A DNA stretch of 64,000 nt, from NCBI GenBank assembly GCA_022419385.1, contig JAJUBI010000004.1:496001-560000 (forward strand). The letters run 5' to 3'. Shown in pieces: positions 45,500 to 57,590 of this stretch (position 1 is the stretch's first letter; each line of letters starts with the position of its first letter). Source of the DNA: Paraconiothyrium sp. Pb-2020. Its lineage: Eukaryota; Ascomycota; Dothideomycetes; Pleosporales; Didymosphaeriaceae. The translations under genes were made by a program, and so were the position numbers. The notes below the pieces were generated by a model, which was not told the DNA's origin, did no database searches, and was given only the letters and a program-made list of their open reading frames with translations.

Positions 45500-48400
45500 G
45501 CGCGGAACTCGTAGCATCTTTTGGTGTGTGGCGTTATACTCAAATGCGACTCCCCATTGGTCATTCTTTGGGAGGAACGAATCTTATGGCGAGGATACAT
45601 GAAGATGGAAGTAATGATGACGATAGGCATTAAGGGCACAGAAGCTTAGATGGCTTAGATCTCACGCCCACAATCATCACGACATGATGATGGGCATCTT
45701 CAACATACCCCATTGCATTCTCGGTCTTATGGCCTGATGATCTGCAGGACCTTACCCTAGCACCTGTTCTGTAGATAGCACAAATTACAAGCGCTCGGTA
45801 TTTCGATACCCAATCCTCTTGTTTCGACTTGTTCTGTATCAATGTGCTGGGCTTGCCATTCAGCTCATCGTATAGCTCCTTCCAGCGTAAACCATGTTGC
45901 CCCATCTCTTACTTCTCATTGCAGGTTTGTCTGACCTAGTACTCTGAGTGCTTCAGGAGTGCTTCTCGTGGGTTGTTGTACCGCTTTACAGAGTTCACTC
46001 CACTGCTGTCGAATTTTGTGTTCGCGCATGCAATCAACACTACACCATTACTCGCCGTCCTACCCTCCTGAAATTCTACGCTAGCTGAGTCCTCAACGTC
46101 CCCTTCCCATATCTTGTTTCTGTACTAACTGACCACGCACCAACCTTCACCTGCTCTCCTCTCGTTCTGAGAACCTGTTCTCGTAGACGCATTGGCTGCG
46201 GCTGGAAGGGCTCGATTCTCCGATTTGTATATCTCATGTCTAGCGTCACCATGCGGTGCGAGAAGACACGTTTTGTGCAGGCCGCCTGCGTGCTTGTATT
46301 CGTCTATATAGGGCGTGGGTGGGAAGGTAGATCGATATGCAGACGACATGTCGGTTTTGTAGGGCTGCTTGCAAAACAGCAAGGTTCGAGCCGTGTATGC
46401 GCAGAGTCGATGCGGTGATAAATTATTCAGATTTGGAAGACCCGCTCGTATGGACGGCTTGAAAGTATATGTTGGACGTGAACGACTTGTATCAAGTTAA
46501 CTTCAATAATGCGCTGGTCAACGCGTTATAAATCAATCTGGGAACCGTGCTTTGAGCCTTGTTTTGTGGCTGGAGTTAATGTTCGGATTGGTCCGCCAAA
46601 ATATTGAGTGGTGTTGTTGGACATGGAGAACAATAGTAACGCGTTGCTGGGATGTGGGTTAGCGAAGCATTGGTGCTGGTGCGAACAAAGGAGGATTATG
46701 GTTATTGTTTGTTTTTCGTATCACTAGGGAACAAGACGCAATACGATTCTAGAAGTATAAAATACCACAAAGAAATCTAGCTTGCGAGTCTGCAGGTGTG
46801 ATAGAGAGGACTGAACTGGTGACGTGAACAAAGGCCGAGGATGGTAGTTGTACTGGCAGTGCAGAACGGGTATGTCTAGCATGAAAGAAATATAGGCTAG
46901 AATCAGGAGAATGTATAGGACGTTGCTTCGTGGTAAATCTGATATTTCTCTTCTAAGAAGGCTTGAAACATCAGAGGTGTTTGAACGTCCATGAGAGCTA
47001 ACAGTTCGGTGGAAAAGCAGAAAGGTCTGGGACGTGAAGCTGCACTGAACCATGTATGCAGACCTTGTTTGGGTCTGTAGGTTTGTGGCAGTCAAGAGCT
47101 TAAGGAATTATGCTTAAGATCACCTCATGCACACCGATCGACGCCATGCGACCAAGGTTCCATAGATGAGTTGAATCTAGCCGCATCACTCGAAATCAGA
47201 GTTCGGAGGGACTCTCGCCCAGGTCTTGCTCGGTACCGAGGAAGCTTGATGGTCGCATCCTTTTGATTTTGTAACCAATGTGCAGATCAAGAGTGGTGGC
47301 CAGAGTAAGGATACCGCAAGAGTGGGGTCCGCCACTCAGCCGTTTCATCAGACAAGTTATAGGCTGAACACAATCAGACGTGATGACTACAGTAGTGATA
47401 AACTCAGTGAAGATTGGAAACATGAATGTAGATTCTTAGATGGCGGACTAGTGCTGCCTGAGCGAGCAATTCGGCCTGATTGTATCACCGTCCCTAGCTG
47501 TCCTGGTCAGACATCATCGTGCTCGACAGCGACCACAAATTCACTAGGCATATATGTTCCATTGATTCTATGTAAGCTACCTATTTTTACTGACGTGTTT
47601 CCGGCTCCGTGGAAGCTGCTTACATATAATGCTGTCGCGCCCTACCCACCAGTTAGGTACAAATGATTTGATTATATTTCTCTCAGTCGAACTTTGTAAG
47701 GCGGGAGGCCTCATGTTGCCATTCCAGTGCAATCCACTCCATACTTTGTGCTTCTGCCCTCCAGAAGGGTCACAGGCCCGGTTTCCATCGTCCTGAATCC
47801 AATTGATGACCGCTACCTTAACTTCTCAGGTATACGATCGACAAGAAGTCCCTGTATTTGAAACCCTGATAACGTGATTTCTGGGTTTTTACGTGGGCGG
47901 CCGAGTTCATTACATTCGAACTGTTTGGGTTCGGGTAGCATGACTTTATGTATAAGGATGAGAAGTTCGAGGATGAGTGTACTGAGACAGGTAAGTAACA
48001 ATTTTGCCACTCGGCGTCGACTGCTAGTAATATGAGATTCTAGACGAATGAAAGCCGCCGAGACGAATCAATGGAGGTACTTGCCACCCAAAACTATCAG
48101 GATATGGCTGATATGTAAGTTGAGATGGATTGTTCTGTGTTTAAAGCTAGATCGACGATGACCCACGGCCACGCAAGATAGGTATCCTCCAAACGCTCTC
48201 CTCAACACCATACTTTCGATTCATTACGTACACTACCTATGTCACTCGGCCTCAATCCGCATTATGCTGTAGCTAGCGCTGTCCCACGTACGTCGTTAAT
48301 CCAAATGAAGCACCTGCACCAAATCGGCCGACCTCGGTATTGACAGTCGAAGAAGCCCTCGGAGATTTCGATACCACCTGGGCAGGTCATGTATCACGTG

Positions 48401-48851
48401 ATTCGCACAAGATGTACGGTAGATGCCTTTGTGGTTAGATTCGCGAGGAAAATAGCTGTACGAGGAATGGAGTTTCCATCCTCTGAATCTGATACTTGGC
48501 ATGATAAGTACGCTGATCGTACTTCAGATGGCTAGCACGCACGGTGTGGTCAAACTAGATTCTGCAATAGATACTCTCATTGTCTTGTTGGTAGTTTACG
48601 AGTGCCGCGACTGGGAAGTGTGATCCTACATAAGGCACCCAATATCGGCCCGAATGTGAAGAGGCGCCGTATCACCGCCGCGAAGGAGCAGCAAGCAGCA
48701 GTCACATCCACGGCATAGGCAAGGCTACCTTGCGATAATCCAGTTCCAGTCTATCCGTCGGTCTACCCATTGGCCACACTCGAGATCCACCTTCCAAGTG
48801 CGCCCCAATCCAACCCTAGGATCCCATACTCGCCTCGACCGGAACAATGAA
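45500..48851. other. gene-poor region
   Basis: This 3.3-kb region lies downstream of the UBX gene. The longest open frames (47280-47666 plus, 46724-47095 minus) show no domain, signal or splice-supported extension. No mobile element, RNA gene or clear repeat was recognised. Confidence 0.4.
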
Positions 48852-49256
48852 ATGTCAGAGATTCAGAGTTCCAACACCCGTGCCACCCTTCCCTCCACGC
48901 AACTCCTTGAGTTTGTGATGATTGCCAGCACGTTCAGCACGCTGCATACCGCCCTACCCTAGTTTCAGGCCGCCGTTTCCCCTACTGCACCTGCGTTTCG
49001 CAGTCACCTCCCAATGTCAGAAGCAGCCGCCAAGCGACTTCAAACAAGCGCGCTTCAATCTCCGCCAATCACAGGTCCCTATATCGACCACCTTCAAATC
49101 CAGCTAGCGGAATCGTTGCGCAATCACAGTCGATAGATCCCTCGCCTCCTCCGCGATCAATGTCCACGTGCCCGCTTCAATAGATTGACAGAACTAACAA
49201 AACTAGACACGGAACCACATCCGGCTCAAAATCAAGTGACCTTAGATGTGGTGTGA
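48852..49256 (+). CDS. candidate small three-exon gene, unknown function
   Basis: Three short frames join through GT-AG introns of 54 and 63 nt: 48852-48914, 48969-49128 and 49192-49256, giving 95 aa. The reading is MSEIQSSNTRATLPSTQLLEF, AAVSPTAPAFRSHLP, then a helical-looking stretch (GPYIDHLQIQLAESLRNH), then LTKLDTEPHPAQNQVTLDVV. The middle exon has protein-like composition and its own Met at 49014. The second donor (GTCGAT) is weak, and no family is recognised, so this is a proposal only. A longer C-terminus through another intron is possible. Confidence 0.3.
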
Positions 49257-51156
49257 AGTGTTCAATAGCCGGACTCACATCCCCCATCCAGCCGTTCCAA
49301 TATCCCCAGCGTGGCCTACGCGACTCGCACCAATACACTTCCCTACCTATACCACACCACAATATAGCCAAAGTCTCTTAGACAACCTTATACACTAGCG
49401 GAATAGGCTGGCGACGTGTACACAGTACCTTGCCTACTTCGTAGATGCCTAGAACAAGTAGATAGAGCATCATGTGCGTGACAAGCGCCCGAGGAGCGAA
49501 GACGGCGCTAGCAGTGATGATTGGACAGGAGGATTTATCGCTCCATGCACGTGATAGAATACCGTATGCACGTCGTTGGAAACGCTAGGACGGATTGGGG
49601 GAGCCCTGCTGCGGCGAGAAGAACCCCCTACCCGTCATCTCGAGCACGCACTCCCAGCAAAGCCCCGCTACAGCAGCGCTCAAACGCCGTCTGCTTCTCG
49701 CGCTCAAGGACGCCCGCGTCGCCTCGTTCGATCAGGCCATCGCGTCGAGACAGGAAGTGCGCACACGCTGCGAGTCCCAATATTTCCACCCCCCCACCCC
49801 CTCGTCGCGGGCGCTTAACCATAGGCTTGGGACCGCCCCTCGATTCAGCCACAACCCTTGCTCTATGCCCGACGTGCCCTTCTGATTCGTCGCTCGCCAG
49901 CGGGAAGGTTACGCACTGTTGGAACCCCTCACCGGTGAACAGACGCCTCCCTACCCGTGAGCTCGAGCTGCAATCCCTCACCATCCCCCGTTTGCCCCTC
50001 TGATTGGCTGGTCGTGCTGAGAGGCTTCGGACAATGGCATTCTCGCTCTGTGCGCGTTTGCCAGCGTGATTGGTGCTGCGAGGCAAATGACGGCGGGAGG
50101 GACGGCGAGGATGCTGAGGTGGAGTGCTTAGGGTACCGGGAAGATGGTGGGAGACGGTGGTTGCGAACGGCTGATCCGCAAACGCGTGGCAGACGTTTAC
50201 GTACAGGATATCGAACTGCTAAGAGCTGGGTAGTGGGCGACACCGTTTGCCTCAGGGCTCGGTGCGTCCGATTCGGTGCATGAAAAACGGGTGCGATCGT
50301 GGGGTCTTATGCATCGGTCATGGCTATAGTTCTAGAAAAGCAATCTTCATGCGAGCACATTAGCTGAGAGTCATCGGGGATATGTGTGCAGAGTAGGAAT
50401 GTCTCGATTGGTATGATATACTATCAGTTTCATTCACCTCTGTGAATGTGGACGAAGAAGCCATCGACTCGTCTGATCATCTCGACGTAGGCGCCGGGAG
50501 CCTTGCCCTGCCTGCTCGCCGTTCGCGCTCCTCTATACCGCGAACACCCGCCAGGCGTAAAGCCACAAGCCCACCCGACTCTCCATTGCCTTCTTCCATC
50601 AAAGTGAAACTCCAGCCAATCAAACCTGCAAACTCCACCAACCAGTCCCCGTTAGCGCCGGCGCACCCAGAGAGGTATCCGCGTTGAAACAATAATTCCA
50701 TCCAAAGTTGTCCGATAACCCAGAATTTTCCGCACCAGACACCACTGATAGTCATGAGAACATGATCTCGTCTCTAAACAATAGCGTTGAACATAGAAAA
50801 GTAGTAGTAGAAGTAGTAGTGGGAGTGGTATGGTGGTGAGGCGAGTGGAAGGGACGCGACCATATGGTGTCGCTCGTGTGGAGTCGGGTGAAAGTAAGTC
50901 GCAAAAGGAGTGATTGCGATCGAGTCGCCCGGACCCAAAGATTACTGAGCTGGTGAGGTGGGGTAGGGTGACCGAATAGCATTATCGACCAAGCTTATGT
51001 GCAGTGGACTCGAGGTAGTCAATATAATAGGCGCTTTGCAATAGCGCTAATGGAAGTCGAACCAAGTAATGTGGGCGTGAAGTGGTACACGAAGTCTGGG
51101 CGGCGGTTGGGTAACCACCAGACTCGCAGGCGCGAGACTAGCGTCGCGTCCTTTGT
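49257..51156. other. GC-rich, mostly unassigned region
   Basis: Overlapping open frames crowd 49520-50290 on both strands. One frame (49595-49885) has a coding-like helical piece (ALKRRLLLALKDARVASF) and another at 50442-50687 encodes an 81-residue Ser/Pro/Arg-rich product. Neither is supported by a domain or clear splice partners. A GTA-rich run at about 50800-50820 is a minor microsatellite. Confidence 0.35.
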
Positions 51157-51957
51157 TTACTCGAGCTTTCTTCTCTTGCCGCGCGGTGCGGGGTCGATCT
51201 GAGGGAAGCTGGGCGCTTTGGTATCCACTGGCGTACTGCTGTAGGTCACTGTGCGAGTGACGACTTCCCGTACGCTGACGCGCCTTGTACGGCCAGTCTT
51301 TTTCTCGATCTCCCATGTCCGTGGTGAGACTGCCGAGTACGGAGAGTTCGCGGAATTGGCAGAGTTCGCGCTGGCGGGTGAGCGAGCATTTGCAGGAGAA
51401 TGATAGGGTGACTGTGGAATGTAGAGGCGAGGAGTGCGCGCTGAGGAAGGCCGCCTGAAAGGTGACGGGGGAGGAATTGTGACTGTCTGCTCTTTTGGTT
51501 GGTCCTTGGGAAGCGGCGCAGTCATGGGAGGTTCCATTTTCTGCTCCTTTGGCTCCTGTTTGATATGGTCGCAGTTGCTACAGCTGCTTGCTCTTGAAGT
51601 CGCTGGCGTCGACGTTAGCGAAGACTTGTCTGCAGGACCGGATGTCATTGTGAATGAGCCACTGGACGCTGATGAGGTTACTGAAGCCATGGAGGTTGGT
51701 CTGTTGCCCTGGAAAACAAACTTCTCGCTGGTACCAGTGGACATGGGGCTCATGAGGACAGGCGACAACGTCTTCAGAAAGTCCAGGTAGGCTGTCGGTG
51801 GGGTAATGGGTGTCTTGATGGCGTCTTCCTTCTTGAGGGTTGCAAAAGTAGGAGTCGTCGCCGAGAGCACCATTGGAGAGCGCAGCTCAGATGGATAGGT
51901 AGCGGAGACGGGCGTCTTGAGGGCCGACAAGGCCGGCTTCGAGTCAGTGGCAGCCAT
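51157..51957 (-). CDS. conserved Ser/Pro/Thr-rich protein with C-terminal basic nuclear signal
   Basis: A single exon encodes 266 aa. It begins MAATDSKPALSALKTPVSAT, continues with AIKTPITPPTAYLDFLKTLSP, a Ser/Thr-rich centre with one cysteine pair (SCSNCDHIKQEPKEQ), Pro-rich motifs (IPPPSPFRRPSSARTPRLYI), and TWEIEKKTGRTRRVSVREVVTR. It ends in GKRRKLE, a plausible nuclear localisation signal. Sequence of this type, with repeated TP/SP sites, is familiar as an uncharacterised Pezizomycotina protein; phosphorylation by proline-directed kinases is likely but not shown. Function unknown. Confidence 0.7.
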   Translation of the reverse strand: MAATDSKPALSALKTPVSATYPSELRSPMVLSATTPTFATLKKEDAIKTPITPPTAYLDFLKTLSPVLMSPMSTGTSEKFVFQGNRPTSMASVTSSASSGSFTMTSGPADKSSLTSTPATSRASSCSNCDHIKQEPKEQKMEPPMTAPLPKDQPKEQTVTIPPPSPFRRPSSARTPRLYIPQSPYHSPANARSPASANSANSANSPYSAVSPRTWEIEKKTGRTRRVSVREVVTRTVTYSSTPVDTKAPSFPQIDPAPRGKRRKLE

Positions 51958-53280
51958 GGTGGAGAGGTGTATCCAGAGGGCAACGAGAGACTGGGCTGGT
52001 GGTGTGGGAGTGAGCGAAGGCGGGCTGCACTGGGCCTGCTTCTACGAGAGCTGCAGAAGGCTGGTCGGTGGAAGAGAGCAGGGCAAGCAAAGGTACTTGG
52101 CCGGGGTGCGCAGCGTGTTTATTGTGTACAGCGGCTAGGCGGTCGATGCGGGTCTGCTGGCGGAGGCCGCTTGGTGGGCCTTGGAGGAATGCGTCGCCTG
52201 CTAAAAAAAGCGGGCGCTTCGTGGTCGGACGCGGGGCCCTGCTGATTCAAAGTGCCCGCCGCTTGGGCCTTCTCCGCGAGTGATGCAAAACAGCCGCCGC
52301 GCTGGGACTGTGGCGAATGGGACCGGCCTCTCCAAGCGCCGGCACAGGCTTGCTGGTCTGAGCGCCGGCGAACAGCTTCAACACCAGCCCGCCGCAATTG
52401 GCTGCGCGCCGCTGAAACGACGTGTGTGATTTGCCTGCCGTCCTTGCAGCTCCTCTTCTCGAAGCTGCTCCCTGCGCCGTGTGATTGGCGGGCAGCCCTG
52501 TCGGATGCTTGATGCGGCCGCCGGGCTGTGGACAGCTGCGAACGTGGTTGCCGAAGGCAAACGTGGCCGCCCGGTCAGACTGTCAGAGGGACGAGTGGAG
52601 GTGGAACGAGACAAGAGGATGAGACGGCTGCTGAGGGACGGAAGCACCGAACGACTGTTCAAGAGATGCAGTGCCTGTCGGGAGGCAGAGGCGAAGGCTC
52701 TGTGCGAACAACTGGCCTCGTGCGTACCATCTGTCATTTTATCTTGGTTGCAGGCGCTGGCTCTGTCTGTATAGCAGTCGCGCGCTTCCACATGATACTG
52801 CTCCACGCCGCTTGGTCCTCGACGGACCACCCGTTGGACACATCCTCCAGCTTTCTCAGGCCCGCCAACTGGGCGCGCGCCTTACCATACCAGCGCTTGG
52901 CCCCTGTCCGAACCCAAGCGGTGCCGAACACGCCCGCTTAACTCATCTTCACAGGTCCGACCTCTGCGCAGAGCGCTTTGGTTGAAACCTGCAAACGTCG
53001 GCGCTAACACATGACCCTTCCATCGTCCAGTGCTATCTCAGGATACCGTGACTGAATGAAGCACTGTGCCTTCCCCATCCAAGTACGGCATGACTTGCTT
53101 CTGTGGGCAGAACACACTCTGGACCTTTCAGGGGCCAATCGTGTGTTGATCCTGCATGCCATGGAAGCCCACGCGCGGAGGTTTAATCATGTAACATGGG
53201 GCTACAGCGACCCGCCGGGTCCATGGGGCTGTGTTCCGCACAACTACGTCTCCAGCCAAGTGACCGAAGCGTTGGCGCTC
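51958..53280. other. intergenic, GC-rich, no gene seen
   Basis: It spans the promoter of the Ser/Pro-rich gene and the 3' end of the Mo-cofactor sulfurase gene. Many overlapping open frames (52119-52985) run on both strands with no recognisable domain. Confidence 0.45.
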
Positions 53281-55879
53281 TCAAGAAACGAGCGCATGGA
53301 GACTATCGTCGTAATATACTTCCTCCTCGAAATATGTTCGGACAGTGTCACCTACCATGATGGTTGGATTCTGTGCCAATGGAGACGACTTGTCTTGAGC
53401 CAGGTGACTCGTGTGTTCTCCAAAGTAAACACGGCCATCGAACCGTCTTGTCTTGGAGAGAGTGACAAAAGGTTCCTGGTTCCGCTCCGCCGTCTGCTGG
53501 TCTACGCAAATCATCTGGCACCTGCGGCACGGTCCCAGCAATTCAAAGTATTGTTGGCCGATTTGAAGGTAGCGCCAATCGTCTTCCGCATATGGTTGTT
53601 CCGCCCCAGGCGGGTAGTGTGGATTCTCAGCAACCACTATGTTGGCTCGGAAGACCTCTGACTGCGCCGCCTTGCCGCCCTCTGCCTTGATCAGTTCATT
53701 AAGGCGGTTGAGGCTTGATCGCGATATTGTAAGGATGGGGCTCTCATTTGACAGAAGAATGGGTTTTGAAACCGTTATTCCCGGCATTAACGGTTTTGTT
53801 TCTGGAAACGCGCCCGGTACGCGCATCTTGCCAGCCTTCTGGCTCTTCTGCAAATGAGGCTTTGAATGTCTGGCGCAGGCCAGTGGGCCACTCCCGTTCC
53901 CGACAGCTGGGAAGCGAGCGAGATGACAAGCCACTCCCAAGGCTTGGGAAAAGAAAGTTGAGATCCGAGGTGATCTGTATGTCTTTGCTTGAATGTGATC
54001 GCCACACACTTGAGCATTGCCTTCTTTGTACATGGAACTTTTGGCGAACAGCCGCGGGTCGGCTGAGAGGGGCACAGTTACCTCGTTAGCAAAGGCCGTG
54101 TCGCGCAGTATGCCTGTGAGCTGTACACGTAGGACGCCGGCTTCTAGGTCAATGCTCGGACGAATGAGAGCCATCTTGGGGTAGCGCTTTTGACTTAATG
54201 CTGCTCCGGTCCCCTGATGAACAAGACACCATTCGCGATCCCATGCTAGACCTTCGCGCCGCACTCCCCATGCTACGCCCGGCGGCACGCCGAACGCCCC
54301 ACAACTCTTTATAGGGTAAACAGAAAGGCTCTCCACGTGCAACCGACTATGTGTTGGTGGCTCTGTATCCAATGAAACAACTGGCGGTACTAGGAGAGGC
54401 GGGGTATTTTCAATGAAAAATTCGGATACGAAGTCAACGAATAAGGAAACATCTTTCAGTGTACTCATAGCCCCGAGGCTAATTCGTATCATGCCGGTCG
54501 GTTTGGCACGAATGATATCGTTATCGTTACCACATCGCTGTCCCGCCGAGAAGTTTTCCTTCATCTCCCATGGCGCCAGATCTAACGAGGCTGCTACTCC
54601 GCCTGGATTGCATAGGCCTCCTGTGCGTAGTTGGAAATTTCTGACAGCCGCGAGCTTCTCCACCTCTGCGTTGCTGACCCAGCCACCATAGTGATTGCGG
54701 AGATTGAATGCTACAATTGGTCCTTGCGTTCTCGGATCACCGTAAGTAGACGAAGAATCGTTGTATACGTGGCAAACGCTGGAGCCATTTCCGTGCTTGA
54801 GCGAAGTCAAGCCATTGTAAAGCTTTGAAGCTAAGAAGGCGGTATGTTTGGATACTTCGTCAAGCGAGCTGTATAATTCTTCGTGCACGCTCATCGCAGC
54901 ATCAAGAGCCATGATGCTGTGAACTGGTAGCGTCCCGTCTTCTAGTCTTTCGTGCAGTATTTCCTTGTTTGCGTGCCACTGTTCTTTCAAGCATACCTGA
55001 GGGTAGGATGCAATTAGCGTGGGTCACATGCCTAGAACGATCGAGATCACTTACCACCATCTCAACTGTGCCTCCACCAAAGTAGCGGCGCTTGTCGAAA
55101 ATGGATCCTGCAGCTTTCCGGACTATCAGAGCGCCCAGGTCCGGAAACCCAAAGATCTTGTATAAGCTCAAGGCTGTAAAAACAGGGGCGTTGCTGGCAT
55201 CGCTCAGGTCAAGCGGCGAGGTTGACACCAAGGCAGCCGCGTCCAACAATGTGTACACTGCGCCTTGTTTCCTCAAGCGTATACGCCGTGCCCAATCCAA
55301 GGGTAATCTGCGCCCATTCATGTTGGACTGTGCCGGATATGCAAAGAGGCCGGCTCTTGTGCCCAACACAACGTCCTCTTCAACCCATTGGTTTACCTCA
55401 GCATCCGTTGTGAAACAGCGGTGTTGCATGGCGGCTTCGCGGACTCCAATCAATGATGTGTGTGCATCGCGGTGGTATCCATACCAATAGCCTCCTTCGT
55501 GGTCGCGGAACGCCTCCATCACCAACTTAATGCCCGCAGTGGCATTGGCGGTGAAGACAACGTCGAACTCATCCGGGTCTGCCTTAAAGAGGCCCAATAG
55601 ACGTAATCTAACATCTTCGATGCGGCGCGTGGTCAACTGTGATGAGTTCGAGGCGGAGTGTGGGTTGCCATAAAGATGAGCAATCATATCGGCGGAGAAG
55701 CGCTCGATGAGCGATTTGGCGTATAGAGTAGTGCCGGCATGGTCCAGGTAGGTGGCATCTGGAAGCAGTTAGCAAAGATGTTCCAGTCACGATCAAAGCT
55801 ACTTACCTTGGAGCATGGGGTACTCGCGTAGGCGTAGTGCTTCAATGGCGGCATCGTAAGCGATGCGCGTGTCTTCCAT
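53281..55879 (-). CDS. hxB: molybdenum cofactor sulfurase (HxB/MOCOS type)
   Basis: Three exons (55879-55807, 55758-55055, 54996-53281) give 830 aa, the usual length for the fungal enzyme. The N-terminal aminotransferase-fold half carries YLDHAGTTLYAKSLIERF, YGNPHSAS, VVFTANATAGIKLV and SLYKIFGFPDLGALIVRK with the likely PLP lysine. The C-terminal half is a MOSC module: LSVYPIKSCGAFGVPPG, REGLAWDREWCLV, FRANIVVAE, and CRRCQMICVDQQTAE with the conserved cysteines. The enzyme adds the terminal sulfur to molybdenum cofactor, activating xanthine dehydrogenase and aldehyde oxidase. The gene symbol follows the Aspergillus name and is assigned by family. Confidence 0.93.
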
Positions 55880-57590
55880 GGTTGCATGTCGTAGAGCACC
55901 TTCCCCAAGCTACCCGAAATCCTTAAGAGACGGAAGTAGATCAAGGCCAGGAAGACTCATTTGAAAGTAGAAGTGTTGTTTGCGAAAGTGGGGGAAGGCG
56001 AATCGTCGTACTTTCTGGAGCGCGGCAGACCGCGGTAAGCTCCGATGACAGAGAGAGATACGTGACACTGATAACGCCAGAGGCCCGAGCTTATGTCGGC
56101 GCTGAACTTTCGCTGACTTCAATTATCAAAAGGAGCAGAACGTGTGACATACGCAACAAAGACAGGCGTTCGTCATCGTCCGATGTGTGCACCTTCGTTG
56201 AGTTCTCCAGAAACTCCCCAAAGCGTGGGGGTGCACAGACCACTTGAACCTCGGGACAACAGCAGCCATTCAAATCGCGACTATTTGAACTTCTTTACTC
56301 GTATATTAGCTCGCGAGATAATCACGAAAGTGATACTTTCTTGGATCTTTCATAGATACCAGATCCTCCCCAAATGGCAAGACTTCGCATTGATGTACGG
56401 GTCATGCACAATAATTTTAGTATATTTATCTCTTTAGGGTGCTTCAGTGTAAGCGTGACGAGTACTGCATGCCTCGTAGGAAGGTGTGCTCATCCAAAAG
56501 CCACCCACACACCAGACTCTATCCACGCCTTCACCTATTTGCCGTGAGCCTCGACCCATTAGCAAACCTGCAAGTCCCTGAAGTAATTCAAGATCCCCTG
56601 GACGTTTCGCGATCTAGAGGAAGAACTACCCATACCCTAGCCCCGAACTCCATCTACCACGCTCCATCCAGCCAGTCAAGTCTGCTCGAGCTTTCAACTT
56701 ACTCTGCTTCCACCATTAAGCTTTCGCCCGCTGTCTTAGTGACGCCTTGAGCTGAAAATGTGGGATGATCGTAATGATGCATGGACGCTCCTTCAAACAG
56801 TGTGCAATGAACCACCTAGAAAATCTAGTGAGCTTCCGTAAAGCGACGAACATCTCTTGGAAGCTACATTGGAGATACCCATCATTCTGAAGTTAACATG
56901 CCAACAAACCCCCCTCGCGCGTAACGCCAACCCGCCGCCCAAAAGCGGTACGCTGCTGCACATCGCTGCCGGTCGGTTCTCCGCGCTTGGCAGACTCAAC
57001 AGCAACACCAGCCCCTCCCCTCATATCACCATTCAGATCTCAAAAACCTTGAGCACTCTTTGAACAATATACAATTACTATCTCCCCCTCTGCCCTCACG
57101 CACAGCAATGGCTGTATATACAATGTCTCATCAAAACCGCGTATCGATATCATGCCTCTCCAAACACCTCATAACGCCCATGCATGAGTTAAACCTAATA
57201 AGAAATATCCAACGACTTGCTGAGGAAGCAGTGAAAGTCTTGCCAAGGCAATCGAGAAAGCAAAAAAAGGTCGGACGGGCAAAGCGTCTCGCCTCGGCAC
57301 GGTGCTCTGGTGATACAACAACGCACGGTACAACGCCGTCACGATAACGGTTCATGCAGCTCTTGTAGCAGAAAGTACCACAAGGTACCATCCTGTGCAA
57401 GGTCCTCCCGCGGGTAGCGGCAAGCAGATACAAAACACGCACCCGCTCATAAGAATAAGAAATGGTTGGGTTTTCCTCTACTTCACACTAGGCTGAGCAG
57501 ATTCCCCGACACGCTTCTCGTCAGCGCGCCGACAATCGTCCACACCCTCTTTGTCCGTGGCGGAGGCTCAGGTATAGGATCTTGGTCCCC
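55880..57590. other. intergenic, no gene seen
   Basis: This 1.7-kb spacer holds the Mo-cofactor sulfurase promoter and the 3' end of the next minus-strand gene. Open frames of up to about 103 codons on both strands have no recognisable features. Confidence 0.45.

Noticed and set aside
46375..46400. GGTTCGAGCC resembling a tRNA T-arm
   Set aside because: No matching stem, anticodon arm or acceptor pairing could be built around it.
53056..53661. 201-codon plus-strand open frame
   Set aside because: It overlaps the well-supported last exon of the Mo-cofactor sulfurase on the other strand and shows no domain.
57131..57442. 103-codon minus-strand open frame downstream of the Csi2-like gene
   Set aside because: No start context, domain or splice link; probably 3' UTR or intergenic.
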